Both the position numbers and the translations under genes were made by a program. A DNA stretch of 31,750 nucleotides from a virus. A model generated the notes under the pieces. It had not been told where the DNA came from. It did not search any database and worked only from the letters and a program-made list of their open reading frames with translations. Below, in pieces: positions 21,622-30,028 of the stretch. Within the stretch, counting starts at the first letter, position 1. The number at the start of each line of letters is the position of its first letter. Location of the stretch: IMG/VR virus record IMGVR_UViG_3300037198_000150, positions 1 through 31,750 of that record, one strand, 5' to 3'.

Positions 21622-22220
21622 GTTGGCACTTCCTCGTCGAATGAGACGAGCGGCGTGGGATCATCCCGCGTCTCCTCGTCTTCGGGCAGGTTCGCGTTGC
21701 CGCGCAGATCGGTGAGCAGCACTTCGATCGCCTTCGGCCGCACCACGTCCATCTGCGCCTGGTAGGTGGCGATCCACACACAGAGGTCGGGAGCGTTGAT
21801 CAACGCCTCTTCGGTGAGCGGTTGCAGCGGACCGCACCCGGCCAAGCCGAGGTCGGAGCCGAGCAGGACGTTCTGGATCATCTCCAGCACGTCGTAGATG
21901 CCTGGCTTACCGCCGCTCTCCTCGGTTCCCTGCGTCCTCGCAACGCGGGTGCGCAGATCGCCAGAGGCGATGACGATCTCGATCTCCGCGTTGAGCGTTG
22001 CCCGCTTGCGCTGCAGGTTGAAGTCGGTAAATCGGCCTTGGCCGGTGGCCACCAAGATCGACGGGAACGACCCGCCGAACGCGACACGGAGATCCTCTTC
22101 GCTCTGCAGAGCTTTCGCGATTTCCCCGTTGTACGGCGCGACGCGGCCGCCGTGCATCTTCGCGAGCGGCCCCAGAGCGGCGACGATCGCTTGCTCGAGG
22201 AGAGTGCGTCGGCTCGCCAT
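21618..22220 (-). CDS. Mu gp37-like protein (DUF1834)
   Basis: 200 aa. The N-terminal helix (LLEQAIVAALGPLAKM), the central PSILVATGQGRF and LNAEIEIVIASGDLR strands, and GIYDVLEMIQNVLLGSDLGL agree with the gp37/DUF1834 family of tail terminator-like or connector proteins. Conserved order before gp38 and sheath supports the call. Confidence 0.8.
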   Translation of the reverse strand: MASRRTLLEQAIVAALGPLAKMHGGRVAPYNGEIAKALQSEEDLRVAFGGSFPSILVATGQGRFTDFNLQRKRATLNAEIEIVIASGDLRTRVARTQGTEESGGKPGIYDVLEMIQNVLLGSDLGLAGCGPLQPLTEEALINAPDLCVWIATYQAQMDVVRPKAIEVLLTDLRGNANLPEDEETRDDPTPLVSFDEEVPT

Positions 22221-22780
22221 CAGCCTAGCTCCTCGGCTGCCCAGGACTTGAGCAGGTAGGTGATGGCCAATTCGCCGAAGCGATCAAGCACGGCGTCGGA
22301 GAACCAAGCGAAAGTGCGAGCCGGCAGCCGAGCCCCATGGCCGACGATGCCACCGCCCTGCTGCATCCCCGCCCATGCGAGTCGGGACCGCGCCTCGAAC
22401 ATCGAGCCGGTGACGCGGAACAGCCACGCGCTCTTCAACGCGCCGAGCTGGTTGGTGAGCCGACGCGCGAAGGACGTGCGCACCTGGCCGTTCTTCTTGT
22501 AGGCCGACCGGCCCTTCAAGTAGCGCGAGACCGCGCCGCCGGCGAGCGTCTTGCGATGCCAGCCCTCGCGACGACGGGCGAGGATCTTCTTGATGCTCGA
22601 CGACGCGCGCGGCGCCCACGCGCCTTCTGGCGCTTCTGCCGAAGAGAAGTGCTCGCGCAGGTCGGCGGCGATCGCCGGGCGCAACTTCTTGAAGACGGGC
22701 CGCAGATCCTTGCCTGCTTTCTGCAGCGCATCGAGCCCGCTGACCAGGCTCGCGATCTCGACCTCGACGACGCCGCCCAT
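22220..22780 (-). CDS. G: Virion morphogenesis/tail completion protein (Mu gpG-like)
   Basis: 186 aa. MGGVVEVEIASLVSGLDAL, LREHFSSAEAPEGAWAP and LKSAWLFRVTGSMFEARSRL are typical of the phage virion-morphogenesis (Mu G/P2 S) family, tail-completion proteins at the head-tail joint. In Mu the G gene lies before the protease; here it sits between gp36 and gp37, as in many other Mu-like phages. One-base overlap with the gp37-like gene. Confidence 0.8.
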   Translation of the reverse strand: MGGVVEVEIASLVSGLDALQKAGKDLRPVFKKLRPAIAADLREHFSSAEAPEGAWAPRASSSIKKILARRREGWHRKTLAGGAVSRYLKGRSAYKKNGQVRTSFARRLTNQLGALKSAWLFRVTGSMFEARSRLAWAGMQQGGGIVGHGARLPARTFAWFSDAVLDRFGELAITYLLKSWAAEELG

Positions 22781-23218
22781 TTACCAGAACCCCTTGAGCG
22801 ACTCGCGCGAGATCCCAACATTCTCGTCGAGCTCGACGATAGCCGGGACCACAGCCGTGCTCTTCGCCGGCACCGGATCGGTGCCGGGTGACACGAGGCC
22901 CTTGGCCAGATCGCGGAGCCAGGTCTCACGCTCGTCGTGGGCGATCTTGTCGGTCTCGGCAATCATCCGGCGCCGCCGCTTGAGCAAGTAAACCGTCTCT
23001 TCCGCGGCGAGGAGTCGGATGCGAGCCGGGACTGGCGCGGCGAACGGTGTGGCGTGGCGACGCTGCGCGTAGCTGTCCACCCAGCCGTCGGCGGCCGACT
23101 GCGCCACGGCAAGGACCGCGGTACCGAGAGTGCCTGTGCCAGCATCGTCGGTCAGCTGGACGAGGGACTCTAGGCCACCCGCGGCCATCTCCAGCTCGGC
23201 TTGGGTTGCGTAGGCCAT
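22781..23218 (-). CDS. Mu gp36-like head-tail connector (DUF1320)
   Basis: 145 aa. MAYATQAELEMAAGG, AVAQSAADGWVDSYAQRR, FAAPVPARIRLLAAEETVYL and AHDERETWLRDLAKG are the hallmark blocks of gp36/DUF1320, a connector subunit below the portal. Stop is adjacent to the gpG-like ATG; start overlaps the gp35-like stop by one base. Confidence 0.87.
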   Translation of the reverse strand: MAYATQAELEMAAGGLESLVQLTDDAGTGTLGTAVLAVAQSAADGWVDSYAQRRHATPFAAPVPARIRLLAAEETVYLLKRRRRMIAETDKIAHDERETWLRDLAKGLVSPGTDPVPAKSTAVVPAIVELDENVGISRESLKGFW

Positions 23219-23757
23219 CAGACCTTCCTGCGGCGCCGACCATGCGAGGGCGCATCGGAAGGTGGCGAGGGCGAAGCCGGCGGGAGAGCTGGCAGTGGCG
23301 GCGTGGACTTGATCCGCGGGCGCGGCGCGCCGCCGAGGAACTCCTCGACGGTCGGGCCGTCGTCGCGCGGGACATAGCCGGCGGCGTACTGCTCAAGCGT
23401 CGCATCATCGACGGGTTGCCGTGGCGGAAGCGCCAGCTCTTCGCCGAAGTCGGTGTCAACCTCGGCAGCCGGCGTCGGCACCGCGGCGACGCTGGGCTCT
23501 GGCACCGGCGCGGAGGGAGCGAGTAGGTCTGCGTCGGCGCGAGCCGGGAATGGGAGAGTTGACGGTGGCTCCTCCATGGAGAAGACGGCCTCGACCAGCA
23601 ATTCGCTCGGCTTGCTCGCGAGGAGCAACGCGATCTGCGCCGCCGTGAACCGCTCGGCGCGGACCTCGCGCACTTCGCGGGTCCAGGTGATGCCGCAGCG
23701 GACGAACCGCCGGCGGCGTGAGCTTATGCGCAGGGCGATCAGCTGGGTCTCGGTCAC
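23218..23757 (-). CDS. Mu gp35/HI1506-like protein with disordered tail
   Basis: 179 aa from GTG 23757, directly after copy B of the 43-bp element. Residues 15-55 (RRRRFVRCGITWTREVREVR, FTAAQIALLLASKPSELLVE) match the short conserved domain of Mu gp35/HI1506-type proteins. The remaining 120 residues are Pro/Ala-rich with an acidic middle and a basic end, probably disordered. The role in the virion is not known. Confidence 0.72.
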   Translation of the reverse strand: MTETQLIALRISSRRRRFVRCGITWTREVREVRAERFTAAQIALLLASKPSELLVEAVFSMEEPPSTLPFPARADADLLAPSAPVPEPSVAAVPTPAAEVDTDFGEELALPPRQPVDDATLEQYAAGYVPRDDGPTVEEFLGGAPRPRIKSTPPLPALPPASPSPPSDAPSHGRRRRKV

Positions 23758-23800
23758 GAGCCCAGCATGCGGCAGCTATCTGAGGGGGTGGTAAAAGCGG
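23758..23800 (-). promoter_or_regulatory. 43-bp start-associated intergenic element, copy B
   Basis: Plus-strand blocks ATGCGGCA (23767-23774) and GGTAAA (23790-23795) lie 12 and 35 bases from the start codon of the gp35-like gene. About 40 of 46 bases, counted from the start codon, match the copy at 27023. It lies within the 74-bp gap after the capsid gene. No Shine-Dalgarno sequence is visible. Confidence 0.7.
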
Positions 23801-23831
23801 CGGCGGGTGGACTCAGGAGAGGAGGCGGCGA

Positions 23832-24767
23832 CTAGGTCGTGGCGTCGCTGCCGGTGATGAGCTGGTAGAAGGCGTAGGCCACGTTGTAGCTGGCGGCCGC
23901 GCCGAACTTCAGCTCTCCGGTCGAGAACGCGTCGTCGCCGGTCACCACGGAGTCGCTCCACACCGGCTCGCGGGTGCCCTTGTAGAGCGGGCGCACCGGC
24001 TTCGACAGGTCGGCCACGAACCACTCGTTACCGGTCGCCGAACGGCCGGTCGGACCGGGGATCGTCTTCGCGTAGATCCACGGGCTGACGTGGAGCTGCA
24101 GACGGTGGTAGTCGCGGTTGGAGCCGCTGTCCACGTACTGCCGCTCGAGCAGGTTGAGACCGTTCGCCTCGTTCGTCGGACCGACGATGAGGTGGGTCGG
24201 GTTGATGCCCAGCGGCACGCCGTCGTCGCGCTTCATCTGCCGCAGGAGCAGGATCGCGGCGTCGAGGGCGCCGGAGTCGTCGAGGGTGTGGTTGAGCAGG
24301 TTGCTGTTGGTGCTCCCGTTGTCGAGCGGGTGGTTGGTCGCGAAGAAGTGCCCGGCGTCGTAGCACTCGCCGAAGTCCGTGGCGCCGAGGAAGCCGCCGA
24401 GCAACGCGTTGACGAGCAGCTCCTCCTGATGCTGGACAAACGCCAGCGCCAGCATGTCCACGCGAGACATGTAGAGGGCGAGCTTGTCGTCGCGGATGTC
24501 GGTCCGGCTGCACCGGATCGAGTCCTCCCACTCCGCGGTCTTCATGGTGAAGTTGTGGCCGCCCAGCTTCTCCAGCTTGCGGGCACCGGTCCACTTCTTC
24601 ACCGCGCCTACGAAGCCCATCCAGTCGAACTCGATGGTCGGCGTCGACATGTCGAACGCCTCGGCGAGCATGGCGACGAACGGGTCGGTCTGGGCGAGGG
24701 CGAGCGCCTTCTGGAAGCGCGCGTCGAAGGTCACCTTGGCAGCTTCGAGCTTCTCTCGATTCAGCAC
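23832..24767 (-). CDS. T: Major capsid protein (Mu gpT-like)
   Basis: 311 aa. WTGARKLEKLGGHNFTMKTA, DIRDDKLALYMSRV, QHQEELLVNALLGGFLG and CYDAGHFFATNHP are characteristic of the Mu-like major head subunit gpT (HK97 fold). The C-terminal PLYKGTREPVWSDSVVTGDD and AAASYNVAYAFYQLITG also fit. It follows the protease/scaffold and decoration genes as in other Mu-like head modules. Confidence 0.92.
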   Translation of the reverse strand: MLNREKLEAAKVTFDARFQKALALAQTDPFVAMLAEAFDMSTPTIEFDWMGFVGAVKKWTGARKLEKLGGHNFTMKTAEWEDSIRCSRTDIRDDKLALYMSRVDMLALAFVQHQEELLVNALLGGFLGATDFGECYDAGHFFATNHPLDNGSTNSNLLNHTLDDSGALDAAILLLRQMKRDDGVPLGINPTHLIVGPTNEANGLNLLERQYVDSGSNRDYHRLQLHVSPWIYAKTIPGPTGRSATGNEWFVADLSKPVRPLYKGTREPVWSDSVVTGDDAFSTGELKFGAAASYNVAYAFYQLITGSDATT

Positions 24768-24778
24768 GGTCGTTCTCC

Positions 24779-25822
24779 TTAGCCCCAGATCCCGAGGGTC
24801 TGGCCGTCGTCGATGGCCGACGTGATGTTGTTCTTCGCCGCGACCAGGTCGGCCTTGACGAGGGTCAGCTCGTCCTTCAGCGTCGAGATGTTGTTCTTCA
24901 ACACGCCGATCGCCGTGTTGGCGAGGTTGGCCTTGGTGGACAGCTCCTTGATCGCGTCGGTGAGGGCGACGATCGCCGTGTTGGTGGAGATCTCCTTGGT
25001 GGCCAGCTCCTTGATCGCGTTCGCGGTCGCGGTGATCGCTCCCTTGATCGCGGTCGCCTGCGCGTCGCTCGGGTGAACGCTGGTGCCGTTCCAGTCCGAG
25101 ATCGTCGGCGTGGTGATGACGGCGATCGTGCCGTCAACCGTCTCGCCGCCGCTGTTGTCGATCAGCGCGCCCGGCGCGGTCACGGCGCCGATCGTGCCAT
25201 CGGCGGTCGTGCCGCCGCTGTTGTCGGTCAGCGCGTCGGGCGCGGTGACCGCGGCCAGCACGGAAGTGCTCGGCGTGCCCCCGCTGTTGTCCGTGATCGT
25301 GTGGCTGGTGATCGCCGCGCAGGTCTTGCTCGCCGTCGAGTAGGTCTGCGTCCACGCCGACTGGATCGGGAAGTCGCTCGCGGAGATCACGATCCGGGTC
25401 GGCGAGATCCAGACCCAGATCTGGCCGTCGTCGTCGATGGCCATGGCCACGCCGGCGACAACGCCGTTGCTGGAGGTGGTCCCGACGGTCTGATCGTCCT
25501 CCACGTAGCAGTTCTTGTGGAGGTCGTCGGCGGTGAGCGGGTGGCTCACCGAGTTGGCCAGCTTCACCATGACGTTGAAGCGGACCTTGACCTTTTTCGC
25601 GCCGTCGCTGTCGGTGTTCGGGCTCACCGACTGCTGCTCGCAAATGCCGTCGACGCTGAGACGCGACGCGGCATCGGCGGCCGGGCGGGCGTAGCCGGAG
25701 GTGTCGCGGAACACCATCCCGCCCTCGTAGATCGTGGTGTTGGCCTTCTGGGCGATCTCGATCACGCCGCCGAGGTCGCCTACCTGCTGCTGCACGGTGT
25801 TCCGGTCCTTCGAGAGAGCCAT
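24779..25822 (-). CDS. Head decoration-like protein with tandem C-terminal repeats
   Basis: 347 aa. Residues 1-160 resemble Mu-like capsid-associated proteins preceding the major head gene (YEGGMVFRDTSGYARPA, LTADDLHKNCYVEDD, DGQIWVWISPTRIV). Then come three tandem units of about 25 residues with the signature DNSGGT...AV-TAP (about 177-245). Next is a helical array with repeats of the type IKEL-TK--- NTAI-ALT (about 255-330), probably a coiled coil. Such appended repeats could project from the capsid. The DNA repeats are diverged, not identical. Confidence 0.7.
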   Translation of the reverse strand: MALSKDRNTVQQQVGDLGGVIEIAQKANTTIYEGGMVFRDTSGYARPAADAASRLSVDGICEQQSVSPNTDSDGAKKVKVRFNVMVKLANSVSHPLTADDLHKNCYVEDDQTVGTTSSNGVVAGVAMAIDDDGQIWVWISPTRIVISASDFPIQSAWTQTYSTASKTCAAITSHTITDNSGGTPSTSVLAAVTAPDALTDNSGGTTADGTIGAVTAPGALIDNSGGETVDGTIAVITTPTISDWNGTSVHPSDAQATAIKGAITATANAIKELATKEISTNTAIVALTDAIKELSTKANLANTAIGVLKNNISTLKDELTLVKADLVAAKNNITSAIDDGQTLGIWG

Positions 25823-25825
25823 GAT

Positions 25826-27022
25826 CTACCTCCCCCCGCGGCGCTTCTTGGCAGCGAGGAACTCGAGGGCGGTCAACCCACCCTGCTTGGCGGCCGAGCG
25901 CTCGGCGTCGGAGAGACTCTCCAGCGCCTGCGTCTCGGTCATCTTCCCGTCGACCGGCGCGCGCGGCGTCGGATCGACGCCAGCGGCCTGCGACGGCGCG
26001 CCCGCCGGCGTCACGCGCGGCAGGGTGGTCACGTACTCCTTCGCGTTCGCGAGTCCCGAGTTGGCCGCCGTCATGCGGATGGCCTTCTCGACCGGGCCAT
26101 CGACGAGCTTGCCGTCGGAGTCGTGGAAGAGCACCGTCTTGCCCTCGCGGCGGGTCTCGTCGATCAGCTGATCGACGGCGGCGGCCTCGGCGGCGCGCGC
26201 GGCGGCGGCGAGCTCACCCTCGGCCTTCTCGGCGCGAGCGAGCGTGCTGGCGTGCGCGGCGCGAAGACTGGCGATCTCGCCCTGCGCCTTCGCGACCTCG
26301 GCGAGGATCGCGTCCTTGGTGGTGTCCTCGGCGAGGCCGAGCGACTTGGCGATGTCCTTCATGTCGGGCTTCTCCTTGGTGAACTCGGCGCGCGCGGCGG
26401 CGAGTGCGGTGCGGATCTCCTCCACCGCGGTCCCCGGCACGGCCGGGATCACCACGGCGGAAGTCTCAACTCCCTCGGCGCTCTGGAAGACGGCTTCGAC
26501 CGTCCGATCCGCGCCATCAACCTTCACGCGATCGCCGGGATAGTGGCTGCACTGCGCCGAGAACATGTCCTTGCCGCATACCGAGCACAGCACCGGGTCC
26601 TGCGAACTCCACGCGATCGAGAAGCGATCGAGCGTGCCATCCAGCGCTGCCTCCACCGCCCACGGCTTCACCAGGTGCAGCGTCTGCCGGAAGACCGGCG
26701 ACCCGCGTACCGAGGACAACTCGCTGCTCACCACCGTTCCACCGCGCGCGAGGAGATCGCGCTCGTGGTCGCGCATGAACGGCGCACCGGTATAGCTGGC
26801 GGCGAGAGTAGGTAGCACTTTGTCGGCGAAGCGGGTGAAGTTGCGGTTGGGCTTGGTCGGATGCTGGCGGAAGACAAGGGCGTCAACCTCGAGCTCCATC
26901 GGCTCGCCGGCGCGTACGCGGGCGAGCAGTGCCTTGCGATTGTCCTCGGCAAGCGCTTGGCCTCCGGTGCGGAGTTCGAAGATCTCGCCATCGGAGCAGA
27001 GCGTGCTGGGGATCGGCTTCAC
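25826..27022 (-). CDS. I: Prohead protease-scaffold fusion (Mu gpI/Z-like)
   Basis: 398 aa from GTG 27022; an upstream TTG at 27040 is in frame but the GTG sits at the same place as in the two other genes with the 43-bp element. Residues about 40-160 are protease-like (FTRFADKVLPTLAASYTGAP, FMRDHERD, SVRGSPVFRQTLHL, LDRFSIAW). CSVCGKD...CSHYPG then looks like a zinc-binding insert often seen in phage maturation proteases. From about 200 a long coiled coil forms the scaffold. The C-terminus (ESLSDAERSAAKQGGLTALE) resembles capsid-binding ends of gpI. Confidence 0.85.
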   Translation of the reverse strand: MKPIPSTLCSDGEIFELRTGGQALAEDNRKALLARVRAGEPMELEVDALVFRQHPTKPNRNFTRFADKVLPTLAASYTGAPFMRDHERDLLARGGTVVSSELSSVRGSPVFRQTLHLVKPWAVEAALDGTLDRFSIAWSSQDPVLCSVCGKDMFSAQCSHYPGDRVKVDGADRTVEAVFQSAEGVETSAVVIPAVPGTAVEEIRTALAAARAEFTKEKPDMKDIAKSLGLAEDTTKDAILAEVAKAQGEIASLRAAHASTLARAEKAEGELAAAARAAEAAAVDQLIDETRREGKTVLFHDSDGKLVDGPVEKAIRMTAANSGLANAKEYVTTLPRVTPAGAPSQAAGVDPTPRAPVDGKMTETQALESLSDAERSAAKQGGLTALEFLAAKKRRGGR

Positions 27023-27065
27023 GAGCCCAGCATGCGGCAAGTATTTCGGAGGGTGGTAAAAGCGC
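27023..27065 (-). promoter_or_regulatory. 43-bp start-associated intergenic element, copy A
   Basis: Fills the complete gap between the portal TAG (27066) and the protease GTG (27022). Plus-strand blocks ATGCGGCA (27032-27039) and GGTAAA (27055-27060) lie at offsets 12 and 35 from the start codon. A mini-frame ATG CTG GGC TCG TGA overlaps the GTG start in the minus strand. Confidence 0.7.
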
Positions 27066-28424
27066 CTATGGGACAGATGCCGGGGGCGGCGGCGTGGTCG
27101 GCGCCGAGGGTATGCGCGGTGGGCCGGGTAGCGGGTCGCCCGTCGGCGGCTGGAAGTTGAACTCAGCGCGGAACTGCGCCGGATCGATCGGGCAGCCGAT
27201 CCCGGCCGCCTTGACGTAGAGATCCATGCGCTCCGCCGGGCTCATGGTCTGCGAGATATGGACCTTGAGGCGCGGCGGCCGCGCCGCCAATCTGTTGTAG
27301 GCGACGAACGGCGTGCCAACGTCGGCCTCGAAGCGGCTGGCGAGGCGCGCTTCGTCGGCGACCACCAGCGAGAACCGCGAGGTCTGGTGGATCTCGGCCT
27401 GCGCATAGCTGCCATTGGCCGAGCCCTCGCTGCTCGCAAGCGTCCCGCCGGAGACCAGCTTGGATATCTGCCCGTCGACGAGATCCACGAGTGCGCCCTG
27501 CACGTTGCTGGCGCCGCCGCCAGTCTGCACCGTGTGGATGACCATCTTGCACGCGTCGGAGAAGACCGCGGCGTTGTCTTTGCCGAGGCTACGCACCGCT
27601 TCCTGCAGCACGGCTTTGTCGTTGTCGCTCGCCCCAGCCTGGTACTCGCCGGTGACGTAGGGCAACGCGAACTTCTCGCAGAAGACCACCCAGTCGCGGA
27701 CGGCGAGGCGCTTGAAGAGCGACCACCAAACGAAGGTGCGGCCGAGCCCCGACGTGGCCACTCGCCGGCCAGGCAGGCGGCTGAAGATCCACCGGCCGGG
27801 GACCAACGGCTCGCCGTCGTACATGTTGGCGGCGGTCAGAAGCATCGGCTCGTCGTGGGCCGAGAAGCGGAAGCGCCGCGGTAGAACGTTGCGGAACCAG
27901 ATCGGCACGAGCAATCCGCCGCGCATAGCCCAGTCGACTTCGGTGCCGGCGTAGCCGTACCGAACCACGCCGAGCTGGTGAGCGATCGTCTCCTGGACGT
28001 TCGGCACCGCGCGCAGCGCATCCTCGAGCAAGCGTGCCGCTCGAACATCCGCGGCCGAGTCGCCGCCGGCGAGCACCACCCACTGTTTGCCGGCCACGTC
28101 GTCGCGGCGCTGATCGAGCTGGCTGCGCAGGTGAGCGTCCGTCTCGACCACGTCGTCATAGAGATCGCACTGCCTGGCCGGATAGCCCTGTTCTGCCTCG
28201 ACGTGGATCGCTCCGATGAGCCGCGGTGTCAGGCCTTGAGCCGGGTGTTCGATCCAACGGTCAAAGAGGTCGAAGTCGGTGGCCTGGAAGCTGGCCGCCG
28301 GCGCCGCTGGAAGGCTCTGCGGTCGGTCGATGGAGAGCCGGCGGGGAGGCTCTCCGACGAAGCGGCGGAGACGGTCACGGGCAGCGGAGAGGATGCGGGC
28401 GCGCAGTCGGTCGAACGGGGACAT
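27066..28424 (-). CDS. Portal protein (Mu gp29-like, DUF935)
   Basis: 452 aa. ATG 28424 shares a base with the terminase TGA and lies 5 bp from AAGGAG; a GTG at 28430 is possible. CDLYDDVVETDAHLRSQLDQ, RRDDVAGKQWVVLAGG, FVWWSLFKRLAVRDWVVFCE and KFALPYVTGEY are hallmark blocks of the DUF935 portal family. The C-terminal helical region ends in a Pro-rich tail. It forms the dodecameric DNA channel on which terminase docks. No MuF-type gene follows it, unlike in phage Mu. Confidence 0.9.
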   Translation of the reverse strand: MSPFDRLRARILSAARDRLRRFVGEPPRRLSIDRPQSLPAAPAASFQATDFDLFDRWIEHPAQGLTPRLIGAIHVEAEQGYPARQCDLYDDVVETDAHLRSQLDQRRDDVAGKQWVVLAGGDSAADVRAARLLEDALRAVPNVQETIAHQLGVVRYGYAGTEVDWAMRGGLLVPIWFRNVLPRRFRFSAHDEPMLLTAANMYDGEPLVPGRWIFSRLPGRRVATSGLGRTFVWWSLFKRLAVRDWVVFCEKFALPYVTGEYQAGASDNDKAVLQEAVRSLGKDNAAVFSDACKMVIHTVQTGGGASNVQGALVDLVDGQISKLVSGGTLASSEGSANGSYAQAEIHQTSRFSLVVADEARLASRFEADVGTPFVAYNRLAARPPRLKVHISQTMSPAERMDLYVKAAGIGCPIDPAQFRAEFNFQPPTGDPLPGPPRIPSAPTTPPPPASVP

Positions 28425-30028
28425 CACCACTCCTTCCAGTCGTCGGCGCGGGTCGAACTCCGCAGCCCTTGGTATTCCACCTTACCGGGCGGCGCCCGTC
28501 GTGGGTAAAAGCGGCACATCGGGTAGCTGGCGCCGTCGCAGAGATGCGCGAAGTCGCTCCGCCGATTGGGGAAGCCCTTTCGGTTCTCCCAGTTGGCGAG
28601 CGCGCGGCAGGTCATCGGGCACCGCGTCGGATCGGCGAAGAAGTGCCGCCGGCCGTCGGCGGTCCGCATGCGGCTGTTGGTGATCGCGCAGCGCTCGACG
28701 ATCAGCGGATTGCGCTTCGCGTTGGCGGCCGGCGTGAAGATGTGCCTCCACCCGCGGCGGCGGAAGACGTCGTAGGAGCCGCGCCCTTTCGTGCGCTCGG
28801 CGTCCTGCCATTCACCCGAGGCGTCGGCGACGACAGCGACCTCGTCACCGCGAAGACCTAGGGCCTCGAGGGCGTCAATCAGATCGTCCTCGTCGCCCTG
28901 TTCCACCACGACCTCGTCAACGCACCACACCCCCTCGCGCGGCTCCCACAGGAGCGCTCCATCCTCGCCGACGTGCGGACAGGCATCGAAGGCGTGTTGG
29001 ACCGAGCCAGCCATGTGCGGCGCGAGCTGGAAGTCCGCGCCGACCCACGCCGCGAATGGCCTGCCGAGGTGCCGCCGGGTGAAGACATCCGTGATGTCCC
29101 GCGCCGTCTCGGGCACGGCGACCTCGTTGAACCTCGACGACCAGCAATAGAAGACGGCGTCGCCAACCGGCCGGAACTCGCCGAGCACCTCGCGCGCATA
29201 GGTCTTCTCGTCGACCTCCTCCTCCATGGAGGTCAACGCCTCGGCGACGATATGCGGATTCTTCCGCGGATCGAACTCGAAGACGCGGGTCTGCCGCTGT
29301 CCGGCGCGCCCTTCCTCGTACCACTCCATGACCCATTGGCCAATCGGACGATCGGGCGGGTTCGCCATGCCGATGACGAGGCCGCCAGTATCGACGACAG
29401 CTCCGCGTGCTTGGATGTACGTCTTCTTGTCGAGAAGCTGACACTCATTGAGCAGCACCAGGTGCGCCTCACCCTGCTTCAGCGTGTCCGGCACGAAGCC
29501 GCTAACGAGGTAGATCGCGGTCCCATTGACTGCCCGGAAGCTGAAATCGTCTTCGTACCAGCGCCCCCACTTAGCCGGGAAGAGCCGCTCGAAGTTGCGG
29601 CGGAGCTCCGCACTGCGCCGCTCGGTCGGACTCACCGCCCAGATCACCGCGTCCTGCACCGCTGCGAGAAAGCTGGCACCAAGGAACTGCCCCGTCGTCG
29701 TCTTCCCGCCGCGCCGACCTCCCACGAAGAGGGCGGAGAACTGATCCAGTCCCGCCGGTCGCGGCCAGCCCTTCAGGTAGGCGGGCAACCACTGCGACCA
29801 CCAGCGCGTCGCTTCCGCCTCTCCCGCATGCACCCGCAGAACACGCGCCTTGGACGCCGGCGCCACGTAGGCGTGTTCGCGCATGTCCCAGCGGCCACCA
29901 GTCGAGAGCAGAAGTTCATCGCTGCCTTCCACTCGCAGGTCGACGCGGAGGTCGGTGAAGCGCTCAGAACTTCCCTGCGCCTCCTGGAGGCGGTCCAGCG
30001 ACATCCGCTGTAGATTCGCTCGCGGCAT
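28424..30028 (-). CDS. Terminase large subunit
   Basis: 534 aa. Walker A FVGGRRGGKTTTG at about 101-113; Walker B AHLVLLNE at 188-195 with Asn in place of the usual Asp; nuclease domain with GADFQL (Asp332), VAVVADASGEW (Asp401 or neighbour) and RSDFAHLCDGASYP (Asp498) supplying the metal-binding acidic residues of the RNase H-like fold. It cuts and pumps DNA into the prohead. The start at 30028 overlaps the small-terminase-like gene by 65 bp; an ATG at 30004 is an alternative. Upstream of the portal as in Mu gp28. Confidence 0.92.
   Translation of the reverse strand: MPRANLQRMSLDRLQEAQGSSERFTDLRVDLRVEGSDELLLSTGGRWDMREHAYVAPASKARVLRVHAGEAEATRWWSQWLPAYLKGWPRPAGLDQFSALFVGGRRGGKTTTGQFLGASFLAAVQDAVIWAVSPTERRSAELRRNFERLFPAKWGRWYEDDFSFRAVNGTAIYLVSGFVPDTLKQGEAHLVLLNECQLLDKKTYIQARGAVVDTGGLVIGMANPPDRPIGQWVMEWYEEGRAGQRQTRVFEFDPRKNPHIVAEALTSMEEEVDEKTYAREVLGEFRPVGDAVFYCWSSRFNEVAVPETARDITDVFTRRHLGRPFAAWVGADFQLAPHMAGSVQHAFDACPHVGEDGALLWEPREGVWCVDEVVVEQGDEDDLIDALEALGLRGDEVAVVADASGEWQDAERTKGRGSYDVFRRRGWRHIFTPAANAKRNPLIVERCAITNSRMRTADGRRHFFADPTRCPMTCRALANWENRKGFPNRRSDFAHLCDGASYPMCRFYPRRAPPGKVEYQGLRSSTRADDWKEW

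Noticed and set aside
25073-26815. A 580-codon plus-strand open frame opposite the protease and decoration genes
   Set aside because: Shadow of high-GC codon bias on the opposite strand; composition is His/Arg/Gly-rich without motifs.
28495-28520. GGTAAAAGCGGCA inside the terminase gene resembling the 43-bp element
   Set aside because: It encodes the conserved-looking CRFYP stretch near the terminase C-terminus, and the block order and spacing differ from the real copies.
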